Assembly: GCF_000702585.1 (NCBI RefSeq)
Contig: NZ_JNIQ01000001.1
Location: 1,741,001-1,805,000 of the forward strand
Reading direction: 5' to 3'
Length of the DNA: 64,000 bases
Source of the DNA: Exiguobacterium aurantiacum DSM 6208
GTDB lineage: Bacteria > Bacillota > Bacilli > Exiguobacteriales > Exiguobacteriaceae
Shown: positions 1 to 9,417 of the stretch, piece after piece
Numbering within the stretch: the stretch's first letter is position 1
Layout of the letters: every line of letters begins with the position of its first letter
Translations under genes and position numbers: made by a program
The notes under the pieces: model-generated
What the model saw: the letters and a program-made list of their open reading frames with translations, nothing else
What the model was told of the DNA's origin: nothing
Databases searched by the model: none

Positions 1-255
1 CACGTGAAGGATTCTCCGGCGACGTACGTCGGTGTCCGGGATACATCGCTCGAAGGACCGTTTCTCGCACCGGAATATCCTAACCAATCGAAACAAAACC
101 CGATCGTCATCGAAGATGCAGAGACCGATACGCTCCGCATCCGCATCGGGTTGATCGGCGGCGTTGAGAAGATCGTCGTCAACGGGCGCGAACTCGAACT
201 TGCCGATTCACCGGTCACACAAAATATTTTTGTAAAGAGAGTCGACGCTGAATAA
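1..255 (+). CDS. rodZ: RodZ C-terminal fragment (cut by window edge)
   Basis: Open reading frame entering from the left edge, so only the last 84 residues are seen. The tail (LRIRIG followed by a V-x-VNG motif) resembles the C-terminal DUF4115 beta-domain of RodZ/YmfM, the membrane protein that links MreB filaments to the wall-synthesis machinery. Position directly before pgsA is the same as ymfM-pgsA in Bacillus, which is the main support. The N-terminal HTH and membrane helix lie outside the window. The GTG at position 4 is internal and not a start. Confidence 0.7.
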   Translation, partial: HVKDSPATYVGVRDTSLEGPFLAPEYPNQSKQNPIVIEDAETDTLRIRIGLIGGVEKIVVNGRELELADSPVTQNIFVKRVDAE

Positions 256-266
256 GCCGACTCTCC
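237..266 (+). other. Hairpin across the rodZ stop codon
   Basis: Perfect 8-bp arms GAGAGTCG (237-244) and CGACTCTC (259-266) enclose the rodZ stop. No T-run follows, so it is not a standard intrinsic terminator. It could be an attenuator or an mRNA-processing or stability structure between rodZ and pgsA. Confidence 0.4.
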
Positions 267-285
267 TCAAGAGGAGGAGTTCTCG

Positions 286-864
286 ATGAACCTACCTAAC
301 CGCTTGACGATGCTCCGGGTCATTCTCATTCCCGTGTTCGTCGTCTTGCTCGCTGTAGACTTTGAGTGGGGAGACATCGCTTTCCTCGGAGCGGAAGTGC
401 CGCTCCATCAATTTTTAGCCGCGATCGTCTTCACGATCGCCGCGATCACCGATTGGCTCGATGGTCATTTGGCCAGAAAGCACAACTTAGTGACGAACTT
501 TGGGAAGTTCATGGATCCGCTCGCGGATAAACTGCTCGTCACGGCGGCGCTCGTCTTGCTCGTCGAGATGAATCTTGTCGCGGCCTGGGTCGTCGTCGTC
601 ATCTTGTCACGCGAATTCGCCGTGACCGGGCTTCGACTCGTCGCAGCCGATGAAGGCATCGTCGTCGCGGCCGGCAAATCCGGAAAAGCAAAGACGTGGG
701 TCCAATTGTTCGCCATCATCTTCTTGCTGTTCGGCAATCCAATTTTCAGCTATGTCGGGATTCCGTTCGGAGAGTGGGCGATGTGGCTCGCTCTTGTGTT
801 GACGATCTACTCGGGCGCCGAGTATTTTGCACAAAATTATAAGATCATTGTAAAATCGATGTGA
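286..864 (+). CDS. pgsA: CDP-diacylglycerol-glycerol-3-phosphate 3-phosphatidyltransferase
   Basis: Integral membrane enzyme that makes phosphatidylglycerol phosphate from CDP-diacylglycerol and glycerol 3-phosphate, the committed step to phosphatidylglycerol. The 192 residues carry the complete CDP-alcohol phosphotransferase signature: D56, D59-G60, A63-R64, G73, D77 and D81, so the metal-binding site is intact. Several hydrophobic helices span the chain. The ATG follows GAGGAGG at a good distance. It sits between rodZ and cinA as in Bacillus and is followed by a clear terminator. Confidence 0.95.
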   Translation: MNLPNRLTMLRVILIPVFVVLLAVDFEWGDIAFLGAEVPLHQFLAAIVFTIAAITDWLDGHLARKHNLVTNFGKFMDPLADKLLVTAALVLLVEMNLVAAWVVVVILSREFAVTGLRLVAADEGIVVAAGKSGKAKTWVQLFAIIFLLFGNPIFSYVGIPFGEWAMWLALVLTIYSGAEYFAQNYKIIVKSM

Positions 865-871
865 ATCGAGG

Positions 872-902
872 AGACGAGTTGTGACACAACTCGTCTTTTT
901 TT
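872..902 (+). terminator. Intrinsic terminator after pgsA
   Basis: 12-bp stem AGACGAGTTGTG / CACAACTCGTCT with a 1-base loop centre, followed by seven T. Confidence 0.85.
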
Positions 903-923
903 GAATCGTGAGGAGGAAATCAA

Positions 924-2153
924 GTGCAACGGACCGAAATCATTGCGGTAGGTTCTGAACTTCTGTTAGGCGAAATCACGAACACGAACGCCCGTTACTT
1001 GTCACTTCAATTGTCGAAATACGGGTTGCCGGTCATGTATCATATAGTCGTCGGAGATAATCCATCGCGACTCGAGGAGACGTTCGCCACGGCGAGACGA
1101 CGGAGTGACCTCGTCATCGTAACCGGGGGGCTCGGCCCGACGAACGATGATATCACGAAGACGGTGCTCGCCGAACTTCTCGACCGTCCGCTCGTCCGGG
1201 ACCGTGACGCGTTACATACGATCGAACGGTTCGTCGCCTCACGGGGAAGGGAGATGAACGAAGGCGATGCGCGTCAAGCGGATGTCGTCGAAGGTTCGGA
1301 AGTGCTCTCAAACCCGGTCGGTCTCGCCCCTGGCATGTGGCTCGAGGAGGATGGGACGACGTGGCTTCTTCTTCCGGGTGTGCCGCGCGAGATGGAAGCG
1401 ATCGTCGCCGCGACGTTCCCTCACAAATTCTCAGGGGCGACGCTCGTCTCCGAGTCGTTACGTTTTTATGAGATCGGGGAGTCGGCGCTCGATGCGGCCG
1501 TATCAGATTTGACGAACGGCTCTAATCCGACCGTCGCACCGTACGCCGAGGCCGGGGAGGCGAGGCTTAGGGTGAGCGCGCGCGCCGAGACGGAAGTCGA
1601 GGCGAGACGGATGATCGCCGACGTCAAACGGGAGCTCCTAAACCGTGTCGGCACCTATTATTTTGGATCGGATGAGGATACGGTGGCAGCCGCGTTGCTT
1701 CGCGAACTCGACCGACGGCAGTCCACGTTGTCCGTCGCCGAGTCGCTGACGGGCGGACGAGTCCAATCGATGCTCACCGCCGTCCCGGGTGCCTCGAACG
1801 TGTTTCGGGGTGGCGTCGTCACGTATTCCGACGAGCTAAAAAATAGGTGTTTAGGGGTGTCTCTTGCTACAATTGAGTCACACACGGTCGTCTCAAAAGA
1901 AGTAGCTTCTGAAATGATTCAAGGACTCATCCGTCTGACCGACACCGACTACGGACTGGCCTTCACCGGAGAGGCAGGCCCTGTCTCAAGTTCAGGCCAA
2001 GCGGTCGGGACGGTATTCATCGGTGTGAAATCGAAGAACGGGATCGAAGTGCTCGAGCGTGTCTACCCGCATCAAGAGCGGCACGTCATTCAAGACCGGG
2101 CCGCGAAGGACGGCATGTGGGCACTTCTACAGCGACTGAAAAAAGGCGAATAA
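924..2153 (+). CDS. cinA: CinA competence/damage-inducible protein
   Basis: 409 residues: an N-terminal MoCF-like (molybdopterin-binding fold) domain with the VTGGLGPT motif near residue 68, and a C-terminal CinA/PncC amidase domain from about residue 250 with SVAESLTGG (near 272) and FTGEAGP (near 340). In the family the C-terminal domain deamidates NMN to nicotinate mononucleotide in pyridine nucleotide recycling, and the N-terminal domain can be an ADP-ribose pyrophosphatase. Translation starts at a GTG preceded by AGGAGG. It lies directly upstream of recA, the usual cinA-recA pair of Gram-positives, and its stop codon lies inside the recA LexA box. Confidence 0.93.
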   Translation: MQRTEIIAVGSELLLGEITNTNARYLSLQLSKYGLPVMYHIVVGDNPSRLEETFATARRRSDLVIVTGGLGPTNDDITKTVLAELLDRPLVRDRDALHTIERFVASRGREMNEGDARQADVVEGSEVLSNPVGLAPGMWLEEDGTTWLLLPGVPREMEAIVAATFPHKFSGATLVSESLRFYEIGESALDAAVSDLTNGSNPTVAPYAEAGEARLRVSARAETEVEARRMIADVKRELLNRVGTYYFGSDEDTVAAALLRELDRRQSTLSVAESLTGGRVQSMLTAVPGASNVFRGGVVTYSDELKNRCLGVSLATIESHTVVSKEVASEMIQGLIRLTDTDYGLAFTGEAGPVSSSGQAVGTVFIGVKSKNGIEVLERVYPHQERHVIQDRAAKDGMWALLQRLKKGE

Positions 2154-2160
2154 ACGTTCG
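2147..2160 (+). promoter_or_regulatory. LexA box upstream of recA
   Basis: CGAATAAACGTTCG matches the Bacillus-type SOS box CGAAC-N4-GTTCG at 9 of 10 fixed positions. It overlaps the cinA stop codon and lies 8 bp before the recA -35 region, consistent with LexA control of recA. Confidence 0.75.
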
Positions 2161-2168
2161 TAAAAAAC

Positions 2169-2197
2169 TTGTGTATCGTGTCCCGTTCGCTTATAAT
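2169..2197 (+). promoter_or_regulatory. recA promoter
   Basis: Sigma-A-like elements: TTGTGT (2169-2174), 17-bp spacer and a perfect TATAAT (2192-2197), followed by the AAAGGAGG ribosome-binding site of recA. Confidence 0.65.
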
Positions 2198-2229
2198 GAT
2201 AGTATCAATCAAAGGAGGCTCATTTATCT

Positions 2230-3279
2230 ATGAGTGATCGTAAACAAGCGTTAGACATGGCATTGCGCCAGATCGAGAAACAATTCGGTAAAGGCTCAAT
2301 CATGCGCCTTGGTGAAAATACAGATCAGCAAGTATCCGTTACTCCGTCAGGGTCAATCGCCCTCGACATCGCCCTCGGTGCCGGTGGTTACCCGCGCGGA
2401 CGTGTCATCGAAGTATACGGACCAGAATCTTCAGGTAAGACGACGGTGGCGCTCCACGCGATCGCCGAAGTACAAAAACGTGGCGGTCAGGCAGCATTCG
2501 TCGACGCCGAGCACGCTCTCGACCCGAAATACGCGAAAAACCTTGGCGTCAACATCGACGAGCTTCTCTTGTCTCAACCGGATACGGGGGAGCAGGCGCT
2601 CGAAATCGCGGAAGCGCTCGTCCGCTCTGGCGCGGTTGACATCCTCGTCGTCGACTCGGTTGCGGCACTCGTTCCGAAAGCCGAGATCGAAGGGGAAATG
2701 GGAGACTCGCACGTCGGTCTTCAAGCCCGTCTCATGAGCCAAGCGCTCCGTAAACTGTCAGGTGCGACGAATAAATCGAAGACGATCGTCATCTTCATCA
2801 ACCAGATCCGTGAGAAGATTGGGATCATGTTCGGGAACCCGGAAACGACACCAGGTGGACGTGCCCTCAAGTTCTATTCGTCGGTCCGTCTTGAAGTCCG
2901 TCGTGCCGAAACGCTCAAGCAAGGGCAAGACATGGTCGGGAACCGGACGAAGATTAAAGTCGTCAAAAACAAAATCGCGCCACCGTTCAAAACAGCGGAA
3001 GTCGACATCATGTACGGTGAAGGGATCTCACGTGAAGGGGAACTTATTGACATCGGAGCCGACCTCGATATCGTTCAGAAGAGCGGTGCTTGGTACTCGT
3101 ATAACGAGGAGCGTCTCGGGCAAGGTCGTGAGAACGCGAAACAGTTCATGAAAGAGAATCCGCACGTCGCCGCGGCTGTCGAAGAACAGATTCGCGACCA
3201 CTACGGATTGAACGGCGAGAAGACAGTCACAGTCGCTGCAGATGACGACGATGTGTTGTCATTGCTCGATGACGAATAA
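2230..3279 (+). CDS. recA: Recombinase RecA
   Basis: 349-residue DNA strand-exchange ATPase of homologous recombination and co-protease for LexA self-cleavage. Walker [10 protein letters not shown] lies near residue 65, Walker [11 protein letters not shown] near 140, and the L2-region motif NQIREKIG near 193. The tail is acidic ([12 protein letters not shown]), normal for RecA. Strong AAAGGAGG before the ATG. It has its own promoter with an SOS box and its own terminator. Confidence 0.99.
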   Translation: MSDRKQALDMALRQIEKQFGKGSIMRLGENTDQQVSVTPSGSIALDIALGAGGYPRGRVIEVYGPESSGKTTVALHAIAEVQKRGGQAAFVDAEHALDPKYAKNLGVNIDELLLSQPDTGEQALEIAEALVRSGAVDILVVDSVAALVPKAEIEGEMGDSHVGLQARLMSQALRKLSGATNKSKTIVIFINQIREKIGIMFGNPETTPGGRALKFYSSVRLEVRRAETLKQGQDMVGNRTKIKVVKNKIAPPFKTAEVDIMYGEGISREGELIDIGADLDIVQKSGAWYSYNEERLGQGRENAKQFMKENPHVAAAVEEQIRDHYGLNGEKTVTVAADDDDVLSLLDDE

Positions 3280-3288
3280 GTACGTTCA

Positions 3289-3319
3289 CTCACTCGGTTT
3301 TTCCGAGTGAGATTTTTTT
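3289..3319 (+). terminator. Intrinsic terminator after recA
   Basis: 9-bp stem CTCACTCGG / CCGAGTGAG, T-rich loop, then seven T. Confidence 0.85.
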
Positions 3320-3464
3320 AGTATAATTTTTTTATGAATTGGTAGTTCTATCCTGTCCGTGCATTGCATTCTCCTATGTAAATAAGTACAATAAAGCTAT
3401 ACGCGGGCTCGCTCGCGTATTCATTCATGAAAAAATAAAATAACCTTGCGAAAGGGAGGTGAAC

Positions 3465-5027
3465 ATGATGGAATGGCTATTAGAGCTTATTCTGATCCTC
3501 CTTTTGCCGATAGCTTTTGTTGCAGGTTTTTTTGTGCGTAAATCGATCGCCGAAGCGAAGATTCAAGGTGCTGAGACGGAAGCGACCAAGATTGTAGAGC
3601 AAGCGAGACAACAATCGGAAGCGATGCAAAAAGAAGCACGGCTTGAAGTAAAAGAAGAGATGATTCAACTTCGCAATGAGACGGAACAAGAACTGCGCGA
3701 ACGTCGCGAAGAGCAAAAGGTGAAAGAGAACCGCCTCGTTCAAAAAGAAGAGGTCCTCGACCGCAAAGCAGACATGCTCGAACGGAAAGAGGATTCACTC
3801 GACGAACGGGAAACGACACTTGCGAAACGTAAGCGGGAAGCTGAGACGCTCGAGAGCAAAGTGGAGGAGTTGTACGAGGAAGCGCGCCAAGAACTAGTAC
3901 GCGTCGCAGCCTTGTCGAAAGAAGAAGCACGGACCATCATCATGGACGAAGCGAAGCAGGAAGCGCTTCACGATGCTGCTCTCCTTCAAAAAGAAATCGA
4001 GCAAAAAGCAAAATTAGAAGCTGATAAAAAAGCGAAGCACTTGTTGTCGCTCACGATGCAACGGTACGCCGCGGAACACGTGGCGGAAACGACGGTATCC
4101 GTCGTCAACTTGCCGAGCGACGAGATGAAAGGACGCATCATCGGGCGTGAAGGACGTAACATCCGGACGCTCGAGACGCTCACCGGCATCGACCTCATCA
4201 TCGATGACACACCGGAAGCGGTCATCTTATCAGGGTTTGACCCGGTCCGTCGTGAAATCGCCAAAATGACGCTCGAAAAACTCGTTCAAGACGGACGGAT
4301 CCATCCGGCCCGAATCGAAGAGATGGTCGAGAAGTCGCGCCGTGAAGTCGACGAACGCATCCGTGAATACGGGGAAGAAGCGACGTTTGAAGCGGGCATC
4401 CACGGGGTTCATCCAGACCTCGTCAAGACGCTCGGTCGCATGCGCTACCGGACGAGTTACGGTCAGAACGTACTTGCCCATTCGGTCGAAGTCGCGCACC
4501 TCGCCGGCATGATGGCCGCGGAGCTCGGAGAAGACGTGACGCTCGCGAAACGAGCGGGTCTTCTGCACGATATCGGGAAGGCGATCGACCACGAGGTCGA
4601 GGGCAGTCACGTCGAGATCGGTGTCGAACTTGCTACGAAATACAAAGAACATCCGGTCGTCATCAACTCGATCGCTTCCCACCACGGGGACGTCGAAGCG
4701 ACATCGACGATCGCAGTGCTCGTCGCAGCGGCTGACGCCTTGTCAGCGGCGCGCCCTGGCGCCCGTCAAGAGACGCTTGAAAGCTACATTCGTCGCTTAG
4801 AGCGCCTCGAATCGATTTGTGAATCGTTTGACGGCGTCGAGAAATCATATGCCATCCAAGCAGGACGCGAAGTCCGTATCATCGTTCGCCCCGACGTCGT
4901 CGATGACGTTGTAGCGAGTAAGATGGCACGTGACATCTGTAAACGGATTGAAGATGAACTCGATTACCCGGGACAAATTAAAGTGACGGTCATCCGCGAA
5001 ACGCGGTCCGTCGATTATGCGAAGTAA
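3465..5027 (+). CDS. rny: Ribonuclease Y
   Basis: 520-residue membrane-anchored endoribonuclease that starts decay of many mRNAs. Order seen: an N-terminal membrane helix (about residues 4-24), a long highly charged coiled coil to about residue 200, a KH RNA-binding domain with [12 protein letters not shown], and an HD domain with HDIGK near residue 367. An upstream in-frame GTG at 3459 overlaps the ribosome-binding site AAAGGGAGGT, so the ATG at 3465 (or the adjacent ATG at 3468) is preferred. Placed between recA and ymdB as in Bacillus. Confidence 0.97.
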   Translation: MMEWLLELILILLLPIAFVAGFFVRKSIAEAKIQGAETEATKIVEQARQQSEAMQKEARLEVKEEMIQLRNETEQELRERREEQKVKENRLVQKEEVLDRKADMLERKEDSLDERETTLAKRKREAETLESKVEELYEEARQELVRVAALSKEEARTIIMDEAKQEALHDAALLQKEIEQKAKLEADKKAKHLLSLTMQRYAAEHVAETTVSVVNLPSDEMKGRIIGREGRNIRTLETLTGIDLIIDDTPEAVILSGFDPVRREIAKMTLEKLVQDGRIHPARIEEMVEKSRREVDERIREYGEEATFEAGIHGVHPDLVKTLGRMRYRTSYGQNVLAHSVEVAHLAGMMAAELGEDVTLAKRAGLLHDIGKAIDHEVEGSHVEIGVELATKYKEHPVVINSIASHHGDVEATSTIAVLVAAADALSAARPGARQETLESYIRRLERLESICESFDGVEKSYAIQAGREVRIIVRPDVVDDVVASKMARDICKRIEDELDYPGQIKVTVIRETRSVDYAK

Positions 5028-5052
5028 AAAGCGGAGACCTTCTCCGCTTTTT
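5026..5052 (+). terminator. Intrinsic terminator after rny
   Basis: Stem AAAAAGCGGAGA / TCTCCGCTTTTT with a 3-base loop, T-run built into the 3' arm; overlaps the rny stop codon. Confidence 0.75.
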
Positions 5053-5075
5053 CTATTTACAAGGAGGAAACTCAA

Positions 5076-5870
5076 ATGAAAGTCTTATTCATCGGTGACG
5101 TCGTCGGACAACCGGGACGTGAAATTTTGGCCGCGCAAATCGGTCGCCTGAAAGACAAATATAATCCGACGTTCATGCTCGTCAATGGTGAGAACGCGGC
5201 AAACGGGCGTGGGATCACAAAAAAGATTTACCAACAGTTCCTCGAGCTTGGTTTTCACGGGGTGACGATGGGCAACCATACGTGGGACAACCGTGACATC
5301 TTCGACTGGATCGACGACGCCGACCGTATCGTCCGTCCGGCCAACTATCCGGATGGTACACCTGGCGTCGGGATGATGGTACTGAAGCAGCGCGGGAAGA
5401 AGCTTGCCGTCATTAACGTGATGGGCACGGTCTTCCTTCCTTCGCTCAGCTGTCCGTTTCGAAAAGTCGATGAGCTGATCGACACGGTCAAAGACGACGT
5501 CGATGCCATCTTCGTCGATATGCACGCCGAGGCGACGAGCGAGAAGATCGCGATGGGCTATTATTTGGATGGTCGCGCCCAAGCGGTCGTCGGGACACAT
5601 ACACACGTCCAAACGGCCGATGAACGCGTGCTCGCGAAGGGGACGGCATACATTACGGATGTCGGGATGACAGGGCCGCTTGACGGCGTGCTCGGCATGG
5701 ACGCGGACGTCGTGTTGAAAAAATTCCTGACACAGCTCCCGGTGCGGTTTGAAGTTGCCGAGGGACGGGAACAACTTAATGGAGTTTTAATCACAATCGA
5801 TGACCAATCGAAACGAGCCACAAAAATCGAACGCATACACCTAGATGATCAGACCGTCTGGTTTGATTGA
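5076..5870 (+). CDS. ymdB: YmdB-type metallophosphoesterase
   Basis: 264-residue calcineurin-like phosphodiesterase of the YmdB family. Metal-binding motifs are all present: FIGDVVG near residue 5, NGENAANGRG near 39, GNHTWDN near 67, and GTHTHVQTADE near 173. In Bacillus the protein hydrolyses 2',3'-cyclic nucleotides and influences biofilm and motility decisions. AAGGAGG precedes the ATG. It follows rny, a conserved pairing, and precedes spoVS closely. Confidence 0.93.
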   Translation: MKVLFIGDVVGQPGREILAAQIGRLKDKYNPTFMLVNGENAANGRGITKKIYQQFLELGFHGVTMGNHTWDNRDIFDWIDDADRIVRPANYPDGTPGVGMMVLKQRGKKLAVINVMGTVFLPSLSCPFRKVDELIDTVKDDVDAIFVDMHAEATSEKIAMGYYLDGRAQAVVGTHTHVQTADERVLAKGTAYITDVGMTGPLDGVLGMDADVVLKKFLTQLPVRFEVAEGREQLNGVLITIDDQSKRATKIERIHLDDQTVWFD

Positions 5871-5896
5871 ACAACCTACCCGAGGGGGAAACAAGA

Positions 5897-6157
5897 ATGG
5901 ACGTACTCAAAGTTTCGGCAAAATCGAATCCCAACTCCGTTGCGGGTGCACTCGCTGGCGTACTTCGTGAAAAAGGCACGTGTGAGATTCAAGCAATCGG
6001 CGCTGGGGCGCTCAACCAATCGATCAAAGCAGTCGCCATCGCGCGCGGTTTCGTCGCGCCAAGCGGTCTCGACTTGATTTGTATCCCGGCGTTCACGGAT
6101 ATTTTAATCGACGGGGAAGAACGAACTGCGATCAAGCTCATCATCGAACCGAGATGA
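5897..6157 (+). CDS. spoVS: Stage V sporulation protein S homologue
   Basis: 86-residue SpoVS family protein starting MDVLKVSAKSNP. The ATG at 5897 follows GAGGGGG; an upstream in-frame ATG at 5867 overlaps the end of ymdB and gives an untypical extension. The fold is Alba-like and the family is among the most conserved small proteins of Firmicutes and Thermus relatives. In Bacillus it affects septation and spore coat stages, but many non-sporulating bacteria keep it, so the role here is unknown. It probably shares a transcript with ymdB and ends at a strong terminator. Confidence 0.95.
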   Translation: MDVLKVSAKSNPNSVAGALAGVLREKGTCEIQAIGAGALNQSIKAVAIARGFVAPSGLDLICIPAFTDILIDGEERTAIKLIIEPR

Positions 6158-6191
6158 GCTTGCGGTCGGGACATAGGTCCTATTCTTGTAA

Positions 6192-6227
6192 AGAGAAGCC
6201 ATCGGCGCGGATGGCTTCTCTTTTTTT
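6192..6227 (+). terminator. Intrinsic terminator after spoVS
   Basis: 12-bp perfect stem AGAGAAGCCATC / GATGGCTTCTCT with a 6-base loop and a T-run. Confidence 0.9.
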
Positions 6228-6326
6228 GGTTGAAATCCGACGTTCTGTCTTCTCAGTTTCGTCATTTTATGACAAGATGAAAGAGAACGTGAAGTTCGAT
6301 TAAGAGACAAGAGGGGGACGTTTTCG

Positions 6327-7403
6327 ATGGAACAGCTCGTGTCAACGACAGAGAAGGAAACAACGACACCTGTTATGAAAGCGATTCAAAAGCATACGGC
6401 CGGATTCGGGGCAAAATTGGTCGAGGTACCGATTCCGACACCGGGTCCGGGTGAAGTGTTAATCAAAGTGACGGCGACATCGATTTGTGGGACCGACGTT
6501 CACATTTATGAATGGGACGATTGGGCGAAGAGCCGGGTCAAGCCGCCGTATGTGTTCGGTCACGAGTTCTCGGGGGAAGTCGTGGCGCTCGGGGAAGGGG
6601 CGAAGCGCATCAAGATCGGCCAAGCCGTTTCGGCCGAGACACATATCGTCTGTCACCAGTGCAAACAGTGTTTAAGAGGGCAGTATCACATCTGTAAAAA
6701 CACGAAGATTATCGGCGTCGACACCCAAGGCTGCTTCGCCGAGTACGTCGTCATGCCAGAAGAGAACTTGTGGGTCAATCCCGTGGCGATGCCGGCGAAG
6801 CTCGCCTCGATTCAGGAACCGCTCGGCAACGCCGTCCATACGGTGCTCGCGAGCGATGTGTCAGCAAAATCTGTCGCTATCGTCGGTTGCGGACCGATCG
6901 GGCTCATGGCCGTCGGTGTCGCCAAGGCGGCCGGTGCGAGCCGCGTCTATGCGATCGATGTTAACCCATATCGGTTGAAGCTCGCCGAAGACATGGGGGC
7001 GGACGTCGTCATCAACAGCATGGAGCAGAATCCGCTCGAGTTGATCATGAACGAGACAGACATGGACGGGATCGATGTCGTCTGTGAGATGAGTGGTCAT
7101 CCGCTCGCGATTGACCAAGCGTTCAAGATGGTCACGGCAGGAGGAGACGTCAACGTGTTGTCGCTTCCGGCGAAACCGGTCGCGCTCGACTTGACACGTG
7201 ACGTCGTCTTCAAAGGGGTCCGGGTCCAAGGGATTACCGGACGTAAAATGTATGAGACGTGGAGCCAAGTGTCGACGATGCTCGCGACCGGGCAACTGAA
7301 CGTCGAACCGATCATCACCCACGTGTTCAAGCTCGAGGAGTTCGAGCAAGGTTTCGAGCTCATGCGGGCCGGGAAGTGTGGAAAGGTCGTCTTAATACCA
7401 TAA
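6327..7403 (+). CDS. tdh: L-threonine 3-dehydrogenase
   Basis: 358-residue zinc-dependent medium-chain dehydrogenase that oxidises threonine to 2-amino-3-ketobutyrate with NAD. Visible: catalytic zinc region with [15 protein letters not shown] near residue 53 and GHE near 78, structural zinc cysteines CHQCKQC..C near 110-124, and the NAD-binding loop [12 protein letters not shown] near 190. The chain is about 10 residues longer than typical because of a polar N-terminal extension. GAGGGGG precedes the ATG. The kbl gene follows at 14 bp, the standard two-enzyme threonine-to-glycine operon. Confidence 0.96.
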   Translation: MEQLVSTTEKETTTPVMKAIQKHTAGFGAKLVEVPIPTPGPGEVLIKVTATSICGTDVHIYEWDDWAKSRVKPPYVFGHEFSGEVVALGEGAKRIKIGQAVSAETHIVCHQCKQCLRGQYHICKNTKIIGVDTQGCFAEYVVMPEENLWVNPVAMPAKLASIQEPLGNAVHTVLASDVSAKSVAIVGCGPIGLMAVGVAKAAGASRVYAIDVNPYRLKLAEDMGADVVINSMEQNPLELIMNETDMDGIDVVCEMSGHPLAIDQAFKMVTAGGDVNVLSLPAKPVALDLTRDVVFKGVRVQGITGRKMYETWSQVSTMLATGQLNVEPIITHVFKLEEFEQGFELMRAGKCGKVVLIP

Positions 7404-7417
7404 GAGGGGGAAACAAT

Positions 7418-8599
7418 ATGGCATTTGAACATATTACAGAAGCAGTCAATGAAATGAAGCAAGCGGGTACGTTCCGTTCGCTCGTGCCGCTCGAGTCGGC
7501 GCAAGGGAACGAGGTCACGATCAACGGCAAGTCGCTCGTGCAACTGTCGTCCAACAACTATCTCGGTCTCGCCAACCATCCGCGTTTGAAACGAGCGGCG
7601 ATTGAAGCGGTCGAACAGTTCGGCGCCGGCACCGGTTCGGTCCGGACAATCGCCGGTACGTTCGAGATGCACGAAGCGTTCGAGCGCGAGCTCGCCGAGT
7701 TCAAACATACGGAAGCGGCGCTCGTGTTCCAGTCTGGGTTCGCGACGAACCTTGGCGTCTTGTCGGCGCTCCTCGGGCCAGAAGACGTCGTCATCAGCGA
7801 CGCGCTCAACCACGCCTCGATTATCGACGGTATCCGTTTGACGAAAGCGGCACGTCGCATCTATAAACACGTCGACCTTGAAGACTTAGAGGCAGCGTTG
7901 AAAGAGACACAAGACTACCGGACGCGCCTCATCGTCACGGACGGTGTCTTCTCGATGGACGGCAATATCGCGCCGCTCCCAGAGATCGTCGAACTTGCCG
8001 AGAAGTATGACGCGGCGGTCATGGTCGACGACGCGCACGCCTCGGGCGTCCTCGGTCAGAACGGCCGCGGGACGGTCAACCACTTCGGACTCGACGGACG
8101 GGTCGCGCTCCAAGTCGGGACGTTATCGAAAGCGATCGGTGTTCTCGGCGGTTACGTCGCCTGCTCGAACGACGTCCGCGACTTCTTGATCCAAAAAGGA
8201 CGCCCGTTCCTTTTCTCGACGTCGCACCCGCCAGCGGTCGTCGCCGCGAACCAGGAAGCGATTCGCGTCATGAAGGAAGAGGAAGACCTGTTCGACAAGC
8301 TTTGGGCGAACACGGAGTTCTTCAAGACGGGTCTCCGTGACCTCGGTTTCGACATCGGACACGCGACGACACCGATCACGCCGGTCATGCTCGGTGAAGA
8401 GACGCTCGCACATACGTTCTCGGACAAGCTGAAAGACCACGGCGTGTTCGCACAGAGCATCGCCTTCCCGACGGTCGAGAAAGGCAAGGCGCGTATCCGG
8501 ACGATCGTGACGGCGGAACATACACGTGACGACCTCGAACGCGCACTCGCTGCCTTTAAAGCGGTCGCTGAAGAATTGAACGTCACGCTCCACGCATAA
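7418..8599 (+). CDS. kbl: Glycine C-acetyltransferase (2-amino-3-ketobutyrate CoA ligase)
   Basis: 393-residue PLP enzyme of the alpha-oxoamine synthase family. It cleaves 2-amino-3-ketobutyrate with CoA to glycine and acetyl-CoA, the second step after Tdh. The PLP lysine lies in [12 protein letters not shown] near residue 237; [11 protein letters not shown] near 205 is the cofactor-binding aspartate segment. The ATG at 7418 is chosen because GAGGGGG precedes it; upstream in-frame starts lie inside tdh. Ends at a terminator. Confidence 0.95.
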   Translation: MAFEHITEAVNEMKQAGTFRSLVPLESAQGNEVTINGKSLVQLSSNNYLGLANHPRLKRAAIEAVEQFGAGTGSVRTIAGTFEMHEAFERELAEFKHTEAALVFQSGFATNLGVLSALLGPEDVVISDALNHASIIDGIRLTKAARRIYKHVDLEDLEAALKETQDYRTRLIVTDGVFSMDGNIAPLPEIVELAEKYDAAVMVDDAHASGVLGQNGRGTVNHFGLDGRVALQVGTLSKAIGVLGGYVACSNDVRDFLIQKGRPFLFSTSHPPAVVAANQEAIRVMKEEEDLFDKLWANTEFFKTGLRDLGFDIGHATTPITPVMLGEETLAHTFSDKLKDHGVFAQSIAFPTVEKGKARIRTIVTAEHTRDDLERALAAFKAVAEELNVTLHA

Positions 8600-8607
8600 G
8601 CTTGAGG

Positions 8608-8635
8608 CTGCAGACGAATCGTCTGCAGTTTTTTT
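8608..8635 (+). terminator. Intrinsic terminator after kbl
   Basis: Stem CTGCAGACGA / TCGTCTGCAG with a single-base loop centre and seven T. Confidence 0.85.
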
Positions 8636-8885
8636 GTGTTGAAACAGATGTATGATTGTTCTCGATTTATCAATCAATCGTGCAGCCCGACCGATCGAGG
8701 AGTGGGCGATAAGCGTTTTGAACAAGGTAAAACGTTTCGTTTTGAAAAAATTGGTAGACGTTTAAGAAGAGAGACTCTAAAATTTGAAAAGAAATAATTG
8801 AAAAAGTATTTTATTTCAAATACCGAATTGGAATATAAAAGTCTGGAGAAATGTAAGGATGATTGATCATATTTCAACAATAGTA
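8636..8885. other. Intergenic stretch, AT-rich, left flank of IS605
   Basis: No complete gene seen. The stretch is clearly AT-richer than kbl. Near its end, GGAG (8845-8848) precedes an ATG at 8859 that opens MIDHIS before the IS begins; this may be the 5' end of the gene continued at 10633-11000. Confidence 0.4.
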
Positions 8886-8951
8886 GGCGAGAATTCTCCC
8901 TCCTCTAAGTGTCTCGGGGCGAAGCCCATCGTAGGTGGGAGATGAATCGCC
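8886..8951 (+). repeat. IS605 left-end subterminal structure
   Basis: Nested palindrome: GGCGA (8886-8890) with TCGCC (8947-8951), CTCCC with GGGAG inside, and an inner GGGC-GAA-GCCC hairpin. Position and form fit the single-strand hairpin recognised by TnpA. Confidence 0.6.
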
Positions 8952-8955
8952 TATG

Positions 8956-8984
8956 TTAGCAAGATTGTATGTGCTTGGTATAAT
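8956..8984 (+). promoter_or_regulatory. Probable tnpA promoter
   Basis: TATAAT at 8979-8984 with TTAGCA 17 bp upstream (8956-8961), just inside the left end of the element. Confidence 0.45.
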
Positions 8985-9016
8985 GGATGTAACCAATCAA
9001 AAGGACTGAACTAACA

Positions 9017-9412
9017 ATGAAAATGGATACAAATGAACATTCAGTCTTTCTTCTGAATTACCACCTCGTCTTGGTGGTCAAATATAGACGCAAGGTGATT
9101 GACGACGTCTCGGGGTTCGCGAGACAGACGTTCGAACGGATCGGCGCGTCATACCATATCACACTGACCGAATGGAATCATGACGGTGACCATATCCATG
9201 TGTTGTTCAAGGCTCACCCGAACACAGCGATGTCGAAGTTTCTGAACGCCTACAAGAGCGCGAGCAGCCGACTGATCAAACGGGACTTTCCACACGTCAA
9301 GAGACGACTGTGGAAAGAAATGTTCTGGTCTCGGAGCTACTGCCTCGTGACGACCGGCGGTGCGACGATCGACGTCATCAGGCAATACATCGAAAAACAA
9401 GGAAAGGAGTGA
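9017..9412 (+). CDS. tnpA: IS200/IS605 transposase TnpA (Y1 HUH)
   Basis: 131-residue single-strand DNA transposase. The HUH motif is H59-I-H61 (GDHIHVLF) and the nucleophilic tyrosine is Y124 in VIRQYIEK, so all catalytic residues are present. Length is standard. Its stop codon lies a few bases before the tnpB start, and the tnpB ribosome-binding site sits in its last codons. Confidence 0.95.
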   Translation: MKMDTNEHSVFLLNYHLVLVVKYRRKVIDDVSGFARQTFERIGASYHITLTEWNHDGDHIHVLFKAHPNTAMSKFLNAYKSASSRLIKRDFPHVKRRLWKEMFWSRSYCLVTTGGATIDVIRQYIEKQGKE

Positions 9413-9417
9413 TCACT

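Noticed and set aside
3360-3440. Possible small RNA or riboswitch between recA and rny
   Set aside because: Only a short repeat of GCTCGC/CGCGTA bases is seen, no aptamer-like core or T-run; more likely just the rny promoter area.
7259-7417. Longer kbl reading frame beginning inside tdh
   Set aside because: The extension overlaps tdh coding sequence and has arginine-rich, low-complexity sequence; the ATG at 7418 has GAGGGGG and gives the family N-terminus.
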